Shown: piece by piece, positions 34,568 to 43,538 of the stretch
Position numbering within the stretch: the stretch's first letter is position 1
How the letters are laid out: each line of letters starts with the position of its first letter
Source of the DNA: an uncultured Clostridium sp.
GTDB taxonomy: Bacteria > Bacillota > Clostridia > Clostridiales > Clostridiaceae
Assembly: GCA_900539375.1 (NCBI GenBank)
Contig: UQBY01000013.1
Coordinates: 1-64,000 of the forward strand
Reading direction: 5' to 3'
Length of the DNA stretch: 64,000 bases
The notes under the pieces: model-generated
What the model was told of the DNA's origin: nothing
Seen by the model: only the letters and a program-made list of their open reading frames with translations
Database searches by the model: none
Position numbers and translations under genes: made by a program

Positions 34568-34650
34568 AGAAAATTATATATTTTGAAAACTTTAGATAAC
34601 TTGTTAAGTTAATATATATTCACTATGCTTTTTTTAGAAAATAATTTGCA
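34568..34650. repeat. Intergenic repeat, copy B
   Basis: The first 50 nt match copy C (47641-47725) and copy A (4363-4443): a TATATATTTT block then GATAACTTGTTAAGTTAATA. The second half has diverged. Short inverted ends AAATTAT (34571-34577) and ATAATTT (34641-34647) resemble the longer ends of copy C. Confidence 0.65.
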
Positions 34651-34736
34651 AATAAATAAAAAAAATCTTTTATTTTATTTAGATAAAGGGTAAAATTAAA
34701 TAGAATTAATATTTTAAATTTAAGGAGGCGCAAAAT

Positions 34737-35021
34737 ATGAGCAATAAGAACGAAGAAAATTTTGGATATGATGTTGAAGATTTTGAAACTTTAGTTATAG
34801 ATTTAGAAGGAGAAGATGGAAATACAATTTCTTGTCCTTTAATTGATCAATTTGAATATGAAGAAAAAGTATATGTTTTAGCCCAAAATCCTGAAGATGA
34901 CTCTGTTTATATGTTTAGAGTTGAAGGTGAAGGGGAAGATGAAGAGTTAGTAGTTCCTGAGGAAGAAGAATTTGACAGAGTAGCTGCTTACTATAATGAA
35001 GTACTAGTAGATTCAGAATAA
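34737..35021 (+). CDS. DUF1292 protein
   Basis: A 94-aa very acidic protein of the DUF1292 family, typical of Firmicutes. Landmarks: I-D-L-E-G-E-D-G-N-T-I-S-C-P-L-I-D-Q-F-E-Y-E-E-K-V-Y-split by short turns and a second strand D-D-S-V-Y-M-F-R-V, ending in a Glu-rich tail. The function is unknown. AAGGAGG precedes ATG 34737. It stands alone between repeat B and a terminator. Confidence 0.85.
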   Translation: MSNKNEENFGYDVEDFETLVIDLEGEDGNTISCPLIDQFEYEEKVYVLAQNPEDDSVYMFRVEGEGEDEELVVPEEEEFDRVAAYYNEVLVDSE

Positions 35022-35033
35022 TACTATATGAAT

Positions 35034-35056
35034 AGAGTGGCTTTTGCCACTCTTTT
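35034..35056 (+). terminator. Terminator after the DUF1292 gene
   Basis: AGAGTGGC (35034-35041) pairs with GCCACTCT (35046-35053), followed by TTTT. Confidence 0.85.
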
Positions 35057-35132
35057 CTGGGTTATAAATATAGTTTACATTAAAGATAATAAATGCTATA
35101 TTTTATTTATATGGGAAGGAAGGTGGCAAAGT

Positions 35133-35957
35133 GTGAAGTATGCAGATTTACATATTCATTCTTCCTACTCTGATGGAATTTTAACCCCAGAACAAATAGT
35201 TAGCTTAGCCAAAAAGCAAGGCATAAAGTACATATCTATAACAGACCATGATACAATAAGTTCACAGTATATAACTAAAATTAAGGATGAGGATATACAT
35301 ATAATACCTGGAATTGAGTTTAGTACTGAATATAATGATATAGAATTACATATTTTAGGGTACTTTATGGATATTGATAATGAAAATCTTAAATTTACAA
35401 TAGATAAGGTGATGAAGTCAAGGGTAGAAAGAGCAAGAAAAATAATAGATAAATTAAATTCCATAAATATTAACATAACTATGGATGATGTTTTAAAACA
35501 TGGAAATCATTCTGTTGGAAGAGGCAACATAGCAAGGGCAATAGTAGATAAAGGGTATGCTAAAAACTATAAGGAAGCTTTTGATGAATATTTAATGCAA
35601 GGAAGAGTTGCATATATTAAAGGGGAAAAATTAAGCTTTAAAGAAGTGCTAAATATAATAAATGATAGTGGAGGATTAGCAGTACTTGCTCATCCTGGGA
35701 AAATATATCGAAGCATAGAAGTTGAAAGCATCATAAAAATGCTTAAATGCCATGGTATGAAGGGAATAGAAGTTTATCATCCAAGTCATAGTAAAGAACA
35801 AATAAATACATTTTATAATTTAAGCAAAAAATATAAGTTATTAATTAGTGGAGGCAGTGATTTCCATAATTCAAAAAAGAATGGAAAAACTATAGGGTCT
35901 CAAGGAATTAATGAGTTATTATTAGAAAAAATAATAAATTTTAAAGAAAAGTTATAA
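35133..35957 (+). CDS. PHP-domain phosphoesterase
   Basis: A 274-aa PHP-family protein. Metal-ligand motifs: D-L-H-I-H-S-S-Y-S-D-G at the start, I-T-D-H-D, H-P-G-K and G-S-D-F-H. Similar single-domain proteins act as 3',5'-nucleoside bisphosphatase or RNase AM-type 5'-exonucleases, so a nucleotide or RNA phosphatase role is likely but not proven. GTG 35133 after AGGAAGGTGG is chosen; an upstream extension to 35028 would run through the DUF1292 terminator. The aspartate aminotransferase gene follows after 17 nt. Confidence 0.85.
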   Translation: MKYADLHIHSSYSDGILTPEQIVSLAKKQGIKYISITDHDTISSQYITKIKDEDIHIIPGIEFSTEYNDIELHILGYFMDIDNENLKFTIDKVMKSRVERARKIIDKLNSININITMDDVLKHGNHSVGRGNIARAIVDKGYAKNYKEAFDEYLMQGRVAYIKGEKLSFKEVLNIINDSGGLAVLAHPGKIYRSIEVESIIKMLKCHGMKGIEVYHPSHSKEQINTFYNLSKKYKLLISGGSDFHNSKKNGKTIGSQGINELLLEKIINFKEKL

Positions 35958-35974
35958 TTTGGGAGGAGAAGATA

Positions 35975-37168
35975 ATGGAATACTCAAGAAAGGCAAAAAA
36001 CATTAATCCATCAATTACTTTAGCCATTACAGCAAAGGCAAAGGCATTAAAGGCAGAAGGAGTGGATGTTGTTAGTTTTGGTGCAGGGGAGCCAGATTTT
36101 AATACACCAAAAAACATTATTGATGCAGCAATACGTGCAATGGAAGAAGGAAAAACAAAATACACTCCAACAGCAGGTATAATAGAACTAAGAGAAGCTA
36201 TTTGTAATAAGTTAGAAAAGGATAATAATTTAAAATATAATCCAAATCAAATAATAGTTTCAACTGGTGCTAAGCAATGTTTAGCAGATGTTTTTATGGC
36301 TATATTAAATCCAGGAGATGAGGTAATAGTACCTACTCCATATTGGGTAAGTTATCCAGAATTAATAAAGTTAGCTGATGGAACTCCAGTATTTGTAGAA
36401 GCAAATGAAAAGGCTGGCTATAAATATACTATAGAAGATTTAGAAAAGGTAGTTACAGATAAAACTAAAGCTTTAGTTTTAAACAGTCCTAATAATCCAA
36501 CAGGAACAATATATCAAAAAGAAGAACTAGAAGTTATAGCTGAATTTGCAAAAAAGCATGATATATTAATAATTTCAGATGAAATGTACGAAAAGTTAAT
36601 ATATGATGGAGAAAAGCATATAAGTATAGCATCATTATCTCAAGATGCTTATGAAAGAACAGTTGTTATAAATGGTGTTTCTAAAGCATATGCAATGACA
36701 GGTTGGAGAATAGGATATGCAGCTGCAAAAGAAGAAATTATAAAACTTATGGTAAGTGTTCAAAGCCATGTAACTTCAAATCCTAATTCAATAGCTCAAT
36801 ATGCTTCAGTAGAAGCTTTAAATGGTCCAACAGATGAATTAGTAAAGATGATAGCAGAATTTGATAATAGAAGAAAATTTATGGTTAAGAGAATAGGAGA
36901 AATGGAAGGCCTTGATATAATATATCCAAAGGGAGCATTCTACTTAATGATAAATGTAAGTTCTGTTTATGGAAAAGCCATAAATGGAAAAACTATTAAT
37001 AGCTCATTAGACTTTTCAGCAGAACTTCTAGAAGAAGAAAAAGTAGCAGTAATACCAGGAGCTGCATTTGGACTAGACAAGTTTATAAGACTTTCCTACG
37101 CAACATCACAAAAAGACATCGAAGAAGGACTAAACAGAATAGAAAACTTTATAAAGAAATTAAAATAA
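35975..37168 (+). CDS. Aspartate aminotransferase (class I)
   Basis: A 397-aa PLP transaminase of the Ib subgroup. Seen: G-A-G-E-P-D-F-N-T-P, N-S-P-N-N-P-T-G, the Schiff-base Lys in G-V-S-K-A-Y-A-M-T-G-W-R-I-G, and the C-terminal R-L-S-Y-A. It most likely interconverts aspartate and glutamate with their keto acids; some close relatives take other amino acids. GGGAGGAG precedes the ATG. It lies 17 nt after the PHP gene and ends at a strong terminator. Confidence 0.9.
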   Translation: MEYSRKAKNINPSITLAITAKAKALKAEGVDVVSFGAGEPDFNTPKNIIDAAIRAMEEGKTKYTPTAGIIELREAICNKLEKDNNLKYNPNQIIVSTGAKQCLADVFMAILNPGDEVIVPTPYWVSYPELIKLADGTPVFVEANEKAGYKYTIEDLEKVVTDKTKALVLNSPNNPTGTIYQKEELEVIAEFAKKHDILIISDEMYEKLIYDGEKHISIASLSQDAYERTVVINGVSKAYAMTGWRIGYAAAKEEIIKLMVSVQSHVTSNPNSIAQYASVEALNGPTDELVKMIAEFDNRRKFMVKRIGEMEGLDIIYPKGAFYLMINVSSVYGKAINGKTINSSLDFSAELLEEEKVAVIPGAAFGLDKFIRLSYATSQKDIEEGLNRIENFIKKLK

Positions 37169-37184
37169 TAAGTTTTTAATATAG

Positions 37185-37230
37185 GTATGTTATAAAAAGT
37201 TAAACCAACTTTTTATAACATACTTTTTTT
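37185..37230 (+). terminator. Terminator after the aspartate aminotransferase
   Basis: A perfect 17-bp stem (37185-37201 with 37207-37223) is followed by seven T. Confidence 0.92.
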
Positions 37231-37273
37231 CATATGTATTATTATATATTTTATAATATTAATTTTGCTTATT

Positions 37274-37360
37274 AAAATATTAGGTTTCTTATTTTATGAG
37301 GGTGTGACTTGGAGCCTGTCGACGGAACAACCGAATAACACAAGAAACCTAATATTTTTT
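37274..37360. ncRNA. Structured element, copy 1 (unassigned)
   Basis: A perfect 17-bp outer stem (37274-37290 with 37342-37358) encloses a conserved 5' loop strand TTATTTTATGA (37289-37299) and 3' loop strand GAATAACA (37333-37340). GG/CC flank the loop inside, starting a second stem GGGTGT/ACAACC. The same arrangement occurs at 39008-39100. A T run follows the + strand 3' arm, so it could also terminate transcription. It may be a leader RNA of the HAD gene, a small RNA or a miniature mobile element. Confidence 0.6.
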
Positions 37361-37429
37361 AATCTGCCTTTTTTATTTTTTTATATATGTGTATAATAAA
37401 CTTATAATCTATTTGTTTGGAGGAATATA

Positions 37430-38068
37430 ATGAAAAAATTAGCCATATTTGATATTGACTTTACTATAACTAAAAAAGAAACATTTATACAATTATTTAT
37501 TTATTCAATTAAAAAGGATATAAAAAATATTAAGTATATTCCTAGAGCTATTTATAGTGGAGTAATGTATGGATTAGGATTTTTTGATGAAAAAGCTGTT
37601 AAGGAATGTTTTATAAAATTTTTAGTTAATAAGGATGAAAGTACACTTAAAAGATTTGTAAGGGGTTTTTATAAGGATGTTTTAAGTAAAATTCTTTATA
37701 CAGATTCAATAAATATGATAAAAAAGCTTAAAAAAGAAGGGTGTGATGTTTATCTTATATCAGCCTCAGGGGAGTTTTACCTTAAGGAACTTTATAAAAT
37801 AAAAGAAATTGATATGATAATAGGAACAAGATTTGAGTTTAAAGATGGAATATTTACAGGAAAAATGATAGGAAAAAACTGCAAGGGAGAAGAAAAGGTT
37901 CATAGACTTAAAGAAGTTTTACATAAAAAGAAGATAGAAGTAGATTTTAAGAATTCTTATATGTTTTCTGATTCATTATCAGACAAGCCACTTTTAGATT
38001 TAGTAGGAAATCCTTATTTAATTAATTATAAGAAAAAAACTAATATGAAAGTATTAAAGTGGACATAA
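37430..38068 (+). CDS. HAD-superfamily (IB) phosphatase
   Basis: A 212-aa SerB-like HAD phosphatase. Motif I F-D-I-D-F-T-I-T with the two Asp at about 8 and 10, motif II L-I-S-A-S-G, a Lys in K-G-E-E-K, and motif III M-F-S-D-S-L-S-D-K-P. A helical cap lies between motifs I and II. It removes phosphate from a small metabolite, possibly phosphoserine or a lipid precursor; the substrate is unknown. GGAGG precedes ATG 37430. It is followed after 64 nt by a class IV aminotransferase gene. Confidence 0.85.
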   Translation: MKKLAIFDIDFTITKKETFIQLFIYSIKKDIKNIKYIPRAIYSGVMYGLGFFDEKAVKECFIKFLVNKDESTLKRFVRGFYKDVLSKILYTDSINMIKKLKKEGCDVYLISASGEFYLKELYKIKEIDMIIGTRFEFKDGIFTGKMIGKNCKGEEKVHRLKEVLHKKKIEVDFKNSYMFSDSLSDKPLLDLVGNPYLINYKKKTNMKVLKWT

Positions 38069-38132
38069 GCTGTAATTAATAGGTACAAAAGTGGTATAAT
38101 AAGGGTAGGCAAAATGAAAGGAAGTAATATTA

Positions 38133-38930
38133 ATGGATGCTGTTAAAAATTTTTATATATCAAATGGAGAGATAAAGAAGACTAAAGAATGGACTGATGA
38201 ACCTAATGGAAAGGTTATATATGAGGTTATAAGAATAATAAATGGAAAACCTTTATTTTATGAAGAACATTATGAAAGAATGAAAAATTCCTTTAAATTA
38301 AGTAATGTAGAATTTAAAATAACTGAAGAAGAGTTAAAAGAAGATATTGATAAATTAGTTAAAGCTAATGATTTAGAAATAGGAAATATAAAACTTACTT
38401 ATAACACTACATCTAAAGAACTTAGAGGATTTTTTATAAAACATTCTTACCCAACAGAGGAAATGTATAAAGATGGAGTAAGCACAATTATCTATTTTGG
38501 AGAAAGAGAAAATCCTAATGCAAAGGTAATTAATCAAAGTTTTAGAGATGCTGTAAATAATGAAATAAAGAAAAAAGATGCCTATGAAGCTATATTAATT
38601 GATAGAAATGGTTTTATAACAGAGGGAAGTCGTTCTAATATATTTATGATAAGAGATAGAAAGCTTTATACTTCAAAGGTTGAAGCAGTACTTCCAGGAG
38701 TTACAAGAACAGAAATAATAAAGATGGCTAAAAATAATGGAATTGAAGTTATTGAAGGAAATGTAAATTATAAAAACATAAAAATGTTTGAAGGATTATT
38801 TATATCAGGAACATCACCTAAAATACTTCCAATAAATAAAGTTGATGATATTGAATTTGATGTAAACAATGAATTTTTAAGAGAACTTATGAAAAAATTT
38901 GATGAAGTAATTGAAAACTATTCAAAGTAA
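38133..38930 (+). CDS. Class IV aminotransferase / aminodeoxychorismate lyase-like
   Basis: A 265-aa fold-type IV PLP enzyme. Seen: Y-E-V-I-R-I-I-N-G-K-P-L-F-Y-E-E-H, L-T-Y-N-T conserved strand, the Lys region around the R-D-A-V-N-N-E-I-K-K-K-D-A-Y-E-A, E-G-S-R-S-N-I-F and G-V-T-R. It could be aminodeoxychorismate lyase (folate synthesis), a branched-chain or a D-amino acid transaminase. No folate gene is near. GGAAG precedes ATG 38133; a TATAAT-like box at 38095-38100 suggests its own promoter. Confidence 0.8.
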   Translation: MDAVKNFYISNGEIKKTKEWTDEPNGKVIYEVIRIINGKPLFYEEHYERMKNSFKLSNVEFKITEEELKEDIDKLVKANDLEIGNIKLTYNTTSKELRGFFIKHSYPTEEMYKDGVSTIIYFGERENPNAKVINQSFRDAVNNEIKKKDAYEAILIDRNGFITEGSRSNIFMIRDRKLYTSKVEAVLPGVTRTEIIKMAKNNGIEVIEGNVNYKNIKMFEGLFISGTSPKILPINKVDDIEFDVNNEFLRELMKKFDEVIENYSK

Positions 38931-38950
38931 ATATTATTTTGTCCTAACTA

Positions 38951-38990
38951 AAGGAAAGGAGTTGTGCATTAGAAATACAACTCCTTTTTA
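38951..38990 (+). terminator. Terminator after the class IV aminotransferase
   Basis: AAAGGAGTTGT pairs with ACAACTCCTTT, followed by a short T run, just past the stop codon. Confidence 0.88.
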
Positions 38991-39007
38991 TTGTATAAAT
39001 TTTTGTC

Positions 39008-39100
39008 ATCTTAAGTTCATTATTTTATGAAGTAGTGATGCAAGAAGAGAGAGCATCTCTAGAAGTTGAAAACAGTTGAATAACATAATGAACCTAAGAT
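39008..39100. ncRNA. Structured element, copy 2 (unassigned)
   Basis: The outer stem 39008-39023 with 39085-39100 matches at 15 of 16 positions. It encloses TTATTTTATGA (39020-39030) and GAATAACA (39078-39085), identical to copy 1. The inner part differs in sequence and length (47 nt against 33 nt between the motifs) and contains a GATGC/GCATC hairpin (39037-39041 with 39053-39057). It lies between the class IV aminotransferase terminator and the convergent pyrophosphatase gene, so which strand is active is unknown. Confidence 0.6.
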
Positions 39101-39110
39101 TTGTTTAAAA

Positions 39111-40757
39111 TTACATTGCATTTATAACAGCTGTTATTGGTGGAACAACTTGTTTCTTTCTTGAAAGAACCCCAGGTAAGAAAGCAGTTGAATCCTTAAG
39201 TTCAACATTAAATGTCTTCTCAACTATTTCAGGGTTAGGACCTGCAACTAAAATTTGAGAACCTTCATTTAATATGTCTGTTAAAAGAAGAAGCATTACA
39301 TTAAATCCACCATTTTTAGCTTTATCAGCCATGTAGTTTAACATATCTTCTTTATAAACTGGCATAAATCCATCAATATCCATAGTATTAACTTGAGCTA
39401 TACCAACTTTATAATCACCAATTGTAAATGGCTTAAAGTCTTGGTTAAAGATTTCATCTACAGTTTTTCCAACTAAAGATGTACCAGCTTTAAACATTTC
39501 CTTTGCAAAAGCTTCAATGCTTTCAATTCCAGCTATTTTAGCAAGCTTGTTGCAAATTTCTATATCTTGAGGTGTACAAGTTGGGCTTCTGAATAATAAT
39601 GTATCAGAAATAATTGCACCACATAAAAGTCCAGCAGCTTCTTTAGAAGGTTCTAATCCTCTTTCAAAGAAACACTTAGCAACTATTGTTGAAGAGCTTC
39701 CTAAAGGTTCATTTCTAAAGAATATTGGATTATTTGTTTGAATATCTGCAACTCTATGATGGTCTATTATTTCTAGAATTTCTGCTTCATCTAAACCATC
39801 AACAGATTGAGCTCTTTCATTATGGTCAACTTGAATAACCTTTTTCTTAAAGTTAGAAATAAGATGGAATCTTGAAATAGTTCCTATAACTTTTCCTTCT
39901 TCATTTATAACAGGATAGCTTCCATATCTAGTTTCAGTCATAACTTTCTTAACATCTTCAACTAATTCATCTGTTGAGAAAGATACAAGATTTTCTTTCG
40001 CCATAAGGTAATCAACAGGAATACTTTGTACAATTAATCTTGAAGTTTCAAATGAATCATGAGGAGTGCTAATAACAGTAATTCCTGCTTTAACAGCTTT
40101 CTCATGAAGATAATCTGATAATCCATTAGAACCTGTGATTATCATAAGAGAAACATTTATATCAATTAAAGCTTCTTGTACATCAGGTCTGTCTCCAACT
40201 ATAGCAATATCACCTTCAACAATTCTTTTTCTCATGTTATAAGGTTGCATTGCAGCAACTTTAATTTTACCAGGGAATTTTTCTACTTCTTTATTTATAT
40301 AAATTTCCTTAGCATCTAAAGTATCAATTATGTTTTTAATAGAAGTATTACTCTTTTCAAGGATTGTACTATCCCAGTTGTCCATATAAGAAGAAGTAAG
40401 ATTTGAAACAGATAAAATACCAACAAGTTGTTTGTTGTTATCTGCAACAGGAATAGATTTTACATTCTTCTCTCTCATAATGTTCCATGCAGTTTTTAAA
40501 GAAGTTTTAGGAGCAATTGGTTCAATTGCATCTATATCTAAGTCTTCTACTTTTAATTTTACTGTCTCTAAATATTCTAAAGGCTTTACATTAAAAGTAT
40601 CTAAGATATATTGAGTTTCTCTGTTTATATTTCCAAGTCTTACAGGAACAGCAGGGATGTCCCCAGTTTTATTTTTAAATTCTGCATACCCATAAGCTGC
40701 ACCTATAGAATCAGAATCTGGATTTCTGTGTCCAGTAACATATATTATGTTTTTCAA
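39111..40757 (-). CDS. ppaC: Mn-dependent inorganic pyrophosphatase with CBS and DRTGG domains
   Basis: A 548-aa family II pyrophosphatase. The DHH catalytic half is split: G-H-R-N-P-D-S-D-S at the start and I-I-D-H-H-R-V at about residue 330. Between them lie a CBS pair (N-V-K-S-I-P-V-A-D and R-Y-G-S-Y-P-V-I) interrupted by a DRTGG domain. The C-terminal DHHA2 domain ends near S-R-K-K-Q-V. In known enzymes of this kind AMP/ADP inhibit and ATP or Ap4A activate through the CBS part. TTG 40757 follows AGGAGG. It is monocistronic. Confidence 0.93.
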   Translation of the reverse strand: MKNIIYVTGHRNPDSDSIGAAYGYAEFKNKTGDIPAVPVRLGNINRETQYILDTFNVKPLEYLETVKLKVEDLDIDAIEPIAPKTSLKTAWNIMREKNVKSIPVADNNKQLVGILSVSNLTSSYMDNWDSTILEKSNTSIKNIIDTLDAKEIYINKEVEKFPGKIKVAAMQPYNMRKRIVEGDIAIVGDRPDVQEALIDINVSLMIITGSNGLSDYLHEKAVKAGITVISTPHDSFETSRLIVQSIPVDYLMAKENLVSFSTDELVEDVKKVMTETRYGSYPVINEEGKVIGTISRFHLISNFKKKVIQVDHNERAQSVDGLDEAEILEIIDHHRVADIQTNNPIFFRNEPLGSSSTIVAKCFFERGLEPSKEAAGLLCGAIISDTLLFRSPTCTPQDIEICNKLAKIAGIESIEAFAKEMFKAGTSLVGKTVDEIFNQDFKPFTIGDYKVGIAQVNTMDIDGFMPVYKEDMLNYMADKAKNGGFNVMLLLLTDILNEGSQILVAGPNPEIVEKTFNVELKDSTAFLPGVLSRKKQVVPPITAVINAM

Positions 40758-40898
40758 AGGTTTTCCTCCTCTTAGTTATAAAATTTTACATTTTATATTT
40801 TAAAACTAATGCAGAAAAATGTAAAGTTTATTACTATAATTCTAATTTTAAAAATCTTCAATATATATAGTATAGAAATTTTTTTAGGAGGAAAAAGT

Positions 40899-43439
40899 GT
40901 GCTTCAGGAAAAAACAGTAATGCTAGGGTTAACAAAAAGAGAAGCAGAAAAAAGGCTTAAAAGCTATGGATTAAATGAATTAAAACATAAAAAGAAAGTA
41001 TCACCAATAAAAACTTTTCTATTACAATTTAATGATTTTATGGTATGGGTTCTTTTAGGTGCAACATTAATATCAGCTTTTATGGGAGATGTGGCAGATG
41101 CAATAACAATTATAATAATAGTTATAGTAAATGCTATTTTAGGATTTATTCAAGAATTTAGAACAGAAAAATCTTTAGAAGCATTGAAAAGTTTAGCAGC
41201 TCCAACTTGTAAAGTTTTTAGAGATGGTAGTTTAAATGTAATTAATTCTGCTTATTTAACTATAGGAGATGTAGTGATTTTAGAAGCGGGAGATAGAATA
41301 CCAGCAGATGGAGAGTTTATTGAGTTTTCTGGAATTATGGTAGATGAATCTCTTCTTACAGGAGAATCTGTTGGAGTAAGTAAAGATGAAAAAAATTTTT
41401 CTGGATTTATGGGGACAACAATATTAAAGGGAAAAGGATTATTTAAAGTTACTGGAATTGGAATGAAAACAGAAATGGGGAAAATTGCAAATTTACTTAA
41501 TAACATTGAAGAGGAAAAATCTCCATTAAAAGAAAGACTTGATGGCCTTGGAAAGATACTTGTGGTAGTATGTCTTATAATATGTGCAATAGTAACAATT
41601 CTTGGAATTATAAGAGGAAATGATATAGGAGAAATGTTTTTACTAGGAGTAAGCCTTGCAGTTGCAGCAATTCCAGAAGGGTTAGCTGCCATAGTTACTG
41701 TAGCTCTTGCTTTAGGAGTTTCTAGAATGTTAAAAAGAAATGCTTTAATAAGGAAGCTTCCAGCAGTAGAAACTTTAGGGTGCACATCTGTTATATGTTC
41801 AGATAAAACAGGAACTTTAACTCAAAATAAAATGACAGTAAAAGAAGTTTATATTAATGGAAAGATATTTGAAGTTCCAAAGGATAAATTAACAGATAGT
41901 ACAAAACTTATGAAAGCTTTAGTTTATTGTAATGACTGTAATTATGATTTTAAAAAAACAAAAATTGATAAATGTGTTTCAGGAGACCCAACAGAAGTGG
42001 CTTTAATAAAATTATTTTTTGATAACACAAAATTTTTGCAAGATTTTTTAGAAAAAGCAGAAAGAGTTTATGATATTCCTTTTGATTCTAATAGAAAAAT
42101 GATGTCTGTAATAATGAAAGAAGAGGGAAAGGAAATAGCTTATATAAAGGGAGCTCCAGAAAGAGTTATAGAAAGATGTTCATTTATATTAGAAAATAAT
42201 AAAGTAAAACCTTTTACATTTCAAAAAAAGAGACAGGTAGCAAATTTTATAGAGGCAATGTCTTCAAGAGCTTTAAGGTGTCTTGCAGGAGCTTATAAGC
42301 TTGAAGGAATAACTAAAAGTAGTAAGATTGAAGAAAATCTTATTTTTATAGGTGTTGTAGGAAGTATAGACCCTCCAAGGGAAGAAGCAAGAGATGCTGT
42401 TTTAAAATGCAAATTAGCAGGAATAAGACCTATTATGATAACTGGTGATCATAAAAATACAGCCCTTGCAATAGCAAAGGATTTAAGTATATGTAGTAAT
42501 AAAGAACAGGTTTTAACAGGGGAAGAACTTGAAAAAATAAGTGATGATGAATTAGATAAAAAAATAGAAAAACTTAGAGTGTTTGCAAGGGTATCACCAG
42601 ACCATAAACTTAGAATAGTAAAGGCTTTTAAAAGAAAAAATAATGTTGTTGCAATGACAGGAGATGGAGTAAATGATGCACCAGCTATAAAGGAAGCAGA
42701 TATAGGAATTTCTATGGGATTAACAGGAACAGATGTTACAAAAGAAGCCTCTTCAATGATACTTATGGATGATAATTTTGCTACAATAGTCTCTGCTGTA
42801 GAAGAGGGAAGAGTTATTTATGATAATATAAGAAAATTTATAAGATACCTTTTATCTTGTAATTTAGGAGAAGTTCTTACAATGTTTTTAGCATCAATAT
42901 TTACTCTACCAACACCATTAACACCAATACAAATATTATTTGTAAATTTAGCTACAGATGGACTTCCTGCTATAGCTTTAGGAGTAGACCCACCAGATAG
43001 GGATATAATGAGGCAAACACCAAGAAATAAAAAAGAAAGTATCTTTGCAAGAGGATTAACAGAAAAAATTGTGGTAAGAGGATGCCTTATTGGAATATGT
43101 ACCCTTTTATCTTTTATAATAGCAAGATTATATGGAATGGATTTAGCAACATGTAGAACTATATCTTTATCCACATTAGTTATGTCTCAACTTATCCATG
43201 TATTTGAATGTAGGTCTGAAAGACACTCTATATTTCAAATAAAGTTATTTACAAATATTTATTTAGTAGGAGCAGTTACTGTATCAATAATAATGTTATG
43301 TAGTGTAATATATATTCCATTTTTTCAAGGAGTTTTTCATACAGTATCACTAGAATTTAAACAATGGCTTATAATTTTATTTTTCTCAGGAATAATAGGG
43401 TTTGTTAATAGTGTATATTTATTTATAAAAAATAAATAA
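40899..43439 (+). CDS. Calcium-type P-ATPase
   Basis: An 846-aa P2-type cation ATPase with about ten membrane segments. Seen: T-G-E-S actuator motif, V-A-A-I-P-E-G-L in segment 4, C-S-D-K-T-G-T-L-T with the phosphorylated Asp at about 302, K-G-A-P-E, and T-G-D-G-V-N-D-A-P. The P-E-G-L motif and length fit Ca2+-transporting (SERCA/PMR1-like) pumps, exporting Ca2+. GTG 40899 after AGGAGG is the chosen start; the in-frame extension to 40809 adds a stray hydrophobic leader with no ribosome site. Confidence 0.9.
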   Translation: MLQEKTVMLGLTKREAEKRLKSYGLNELKHKKKVSPIKTFLLQFNDFMVWVLLGATLISAFMGDVADAITIIIIVIVNAILGFIQEFRTEKSLEALKSLAAPTCKVFRDGSLNVINSAYLTIGDVVILEAGDRIPADGEFIEFSGIMVDESLLTGESVGVSKDEKNFSGFMGTTILKGKGLFKVTGIGMKTEMGKIANLLNNIEEEKSPLKERLDGLGKILVVVCLIICAIVTILGIIRGNDIGEMFLLGVSLAVAAIPEGLAAIVTVALALGVSRMLKRNALIRKLPAVETLGCTSVICSDKTGTLTQNKMTVKEVYINGKIFEVPKDKLTDSTKLMKALVYCNDCNYDFKKTKIDKCVSGDPTEVALIKLFFDNTKFLQDFLEKAERVYDIPFDSNRKMMSVIMKEEGKEIAYIKGAPERVIERCSFILENNKVKPFTFQKKRQVANFIEAMSSRALRCLAGAYKLEGITKSSKIEENLIFIGVVGSIDPPREEARDAVLKCKLAGIRPIMITGDHKNTALAIAKDLSICSNKEQVLTGEELEKISDDELDKKIEKLRVFARVSPDHKLRIVKAFKRKNNVVAMTGDGVNDAPAIKEADIGISMGLTGTDVTKEASSMILMDDNFATIVSAVEEGRVIYDNIRKFIRYLLSCNLGEVLTMFLASIFTLPTPLTPIQILFVNLATDGLPAIALGVDPPDRDIMRQTPRNKKESIFARGLTEKIVVRGCLIGICTLLSFIIARLYGMDLATCRTISLSTLVMSQLIHVFECRSERHSIFQIKLFTNIYLVGAVTVSIIMLCSVIYIPFFQGVFHTVSLEFKQWLIILFFSGIIGFVNSVYLFIKNK

Positions 43440-43486
43440 TAAAAAAGCAAAGTAAAAATTTAAGATTTTCAAAAGATTTAAAATTT

Positions 43487-43535
43487 ACTCCCATGATATA
43501 ATTTATGTTAGATAGATTATAGTATGGGAGTTTTT
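43487..43535 (+). promoter_or_regulatory. Hairpin overlapping the -10 and ribosome site of the response regulator
   Basis: A 16-nt inverted repeat (43487-43502 with 43516-43531) has only two mismatched positions and a 13-nt loop, followed by TTTTT. Its left arm contains TATAAT and its right arm the GGGAG that serves ATG 43539. It may be the terminator of the ATPase gene, and it could hide the ribosome site in read-through mRNA. Confidence 0.55.
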
Positions 43536-43538
43536 ATT

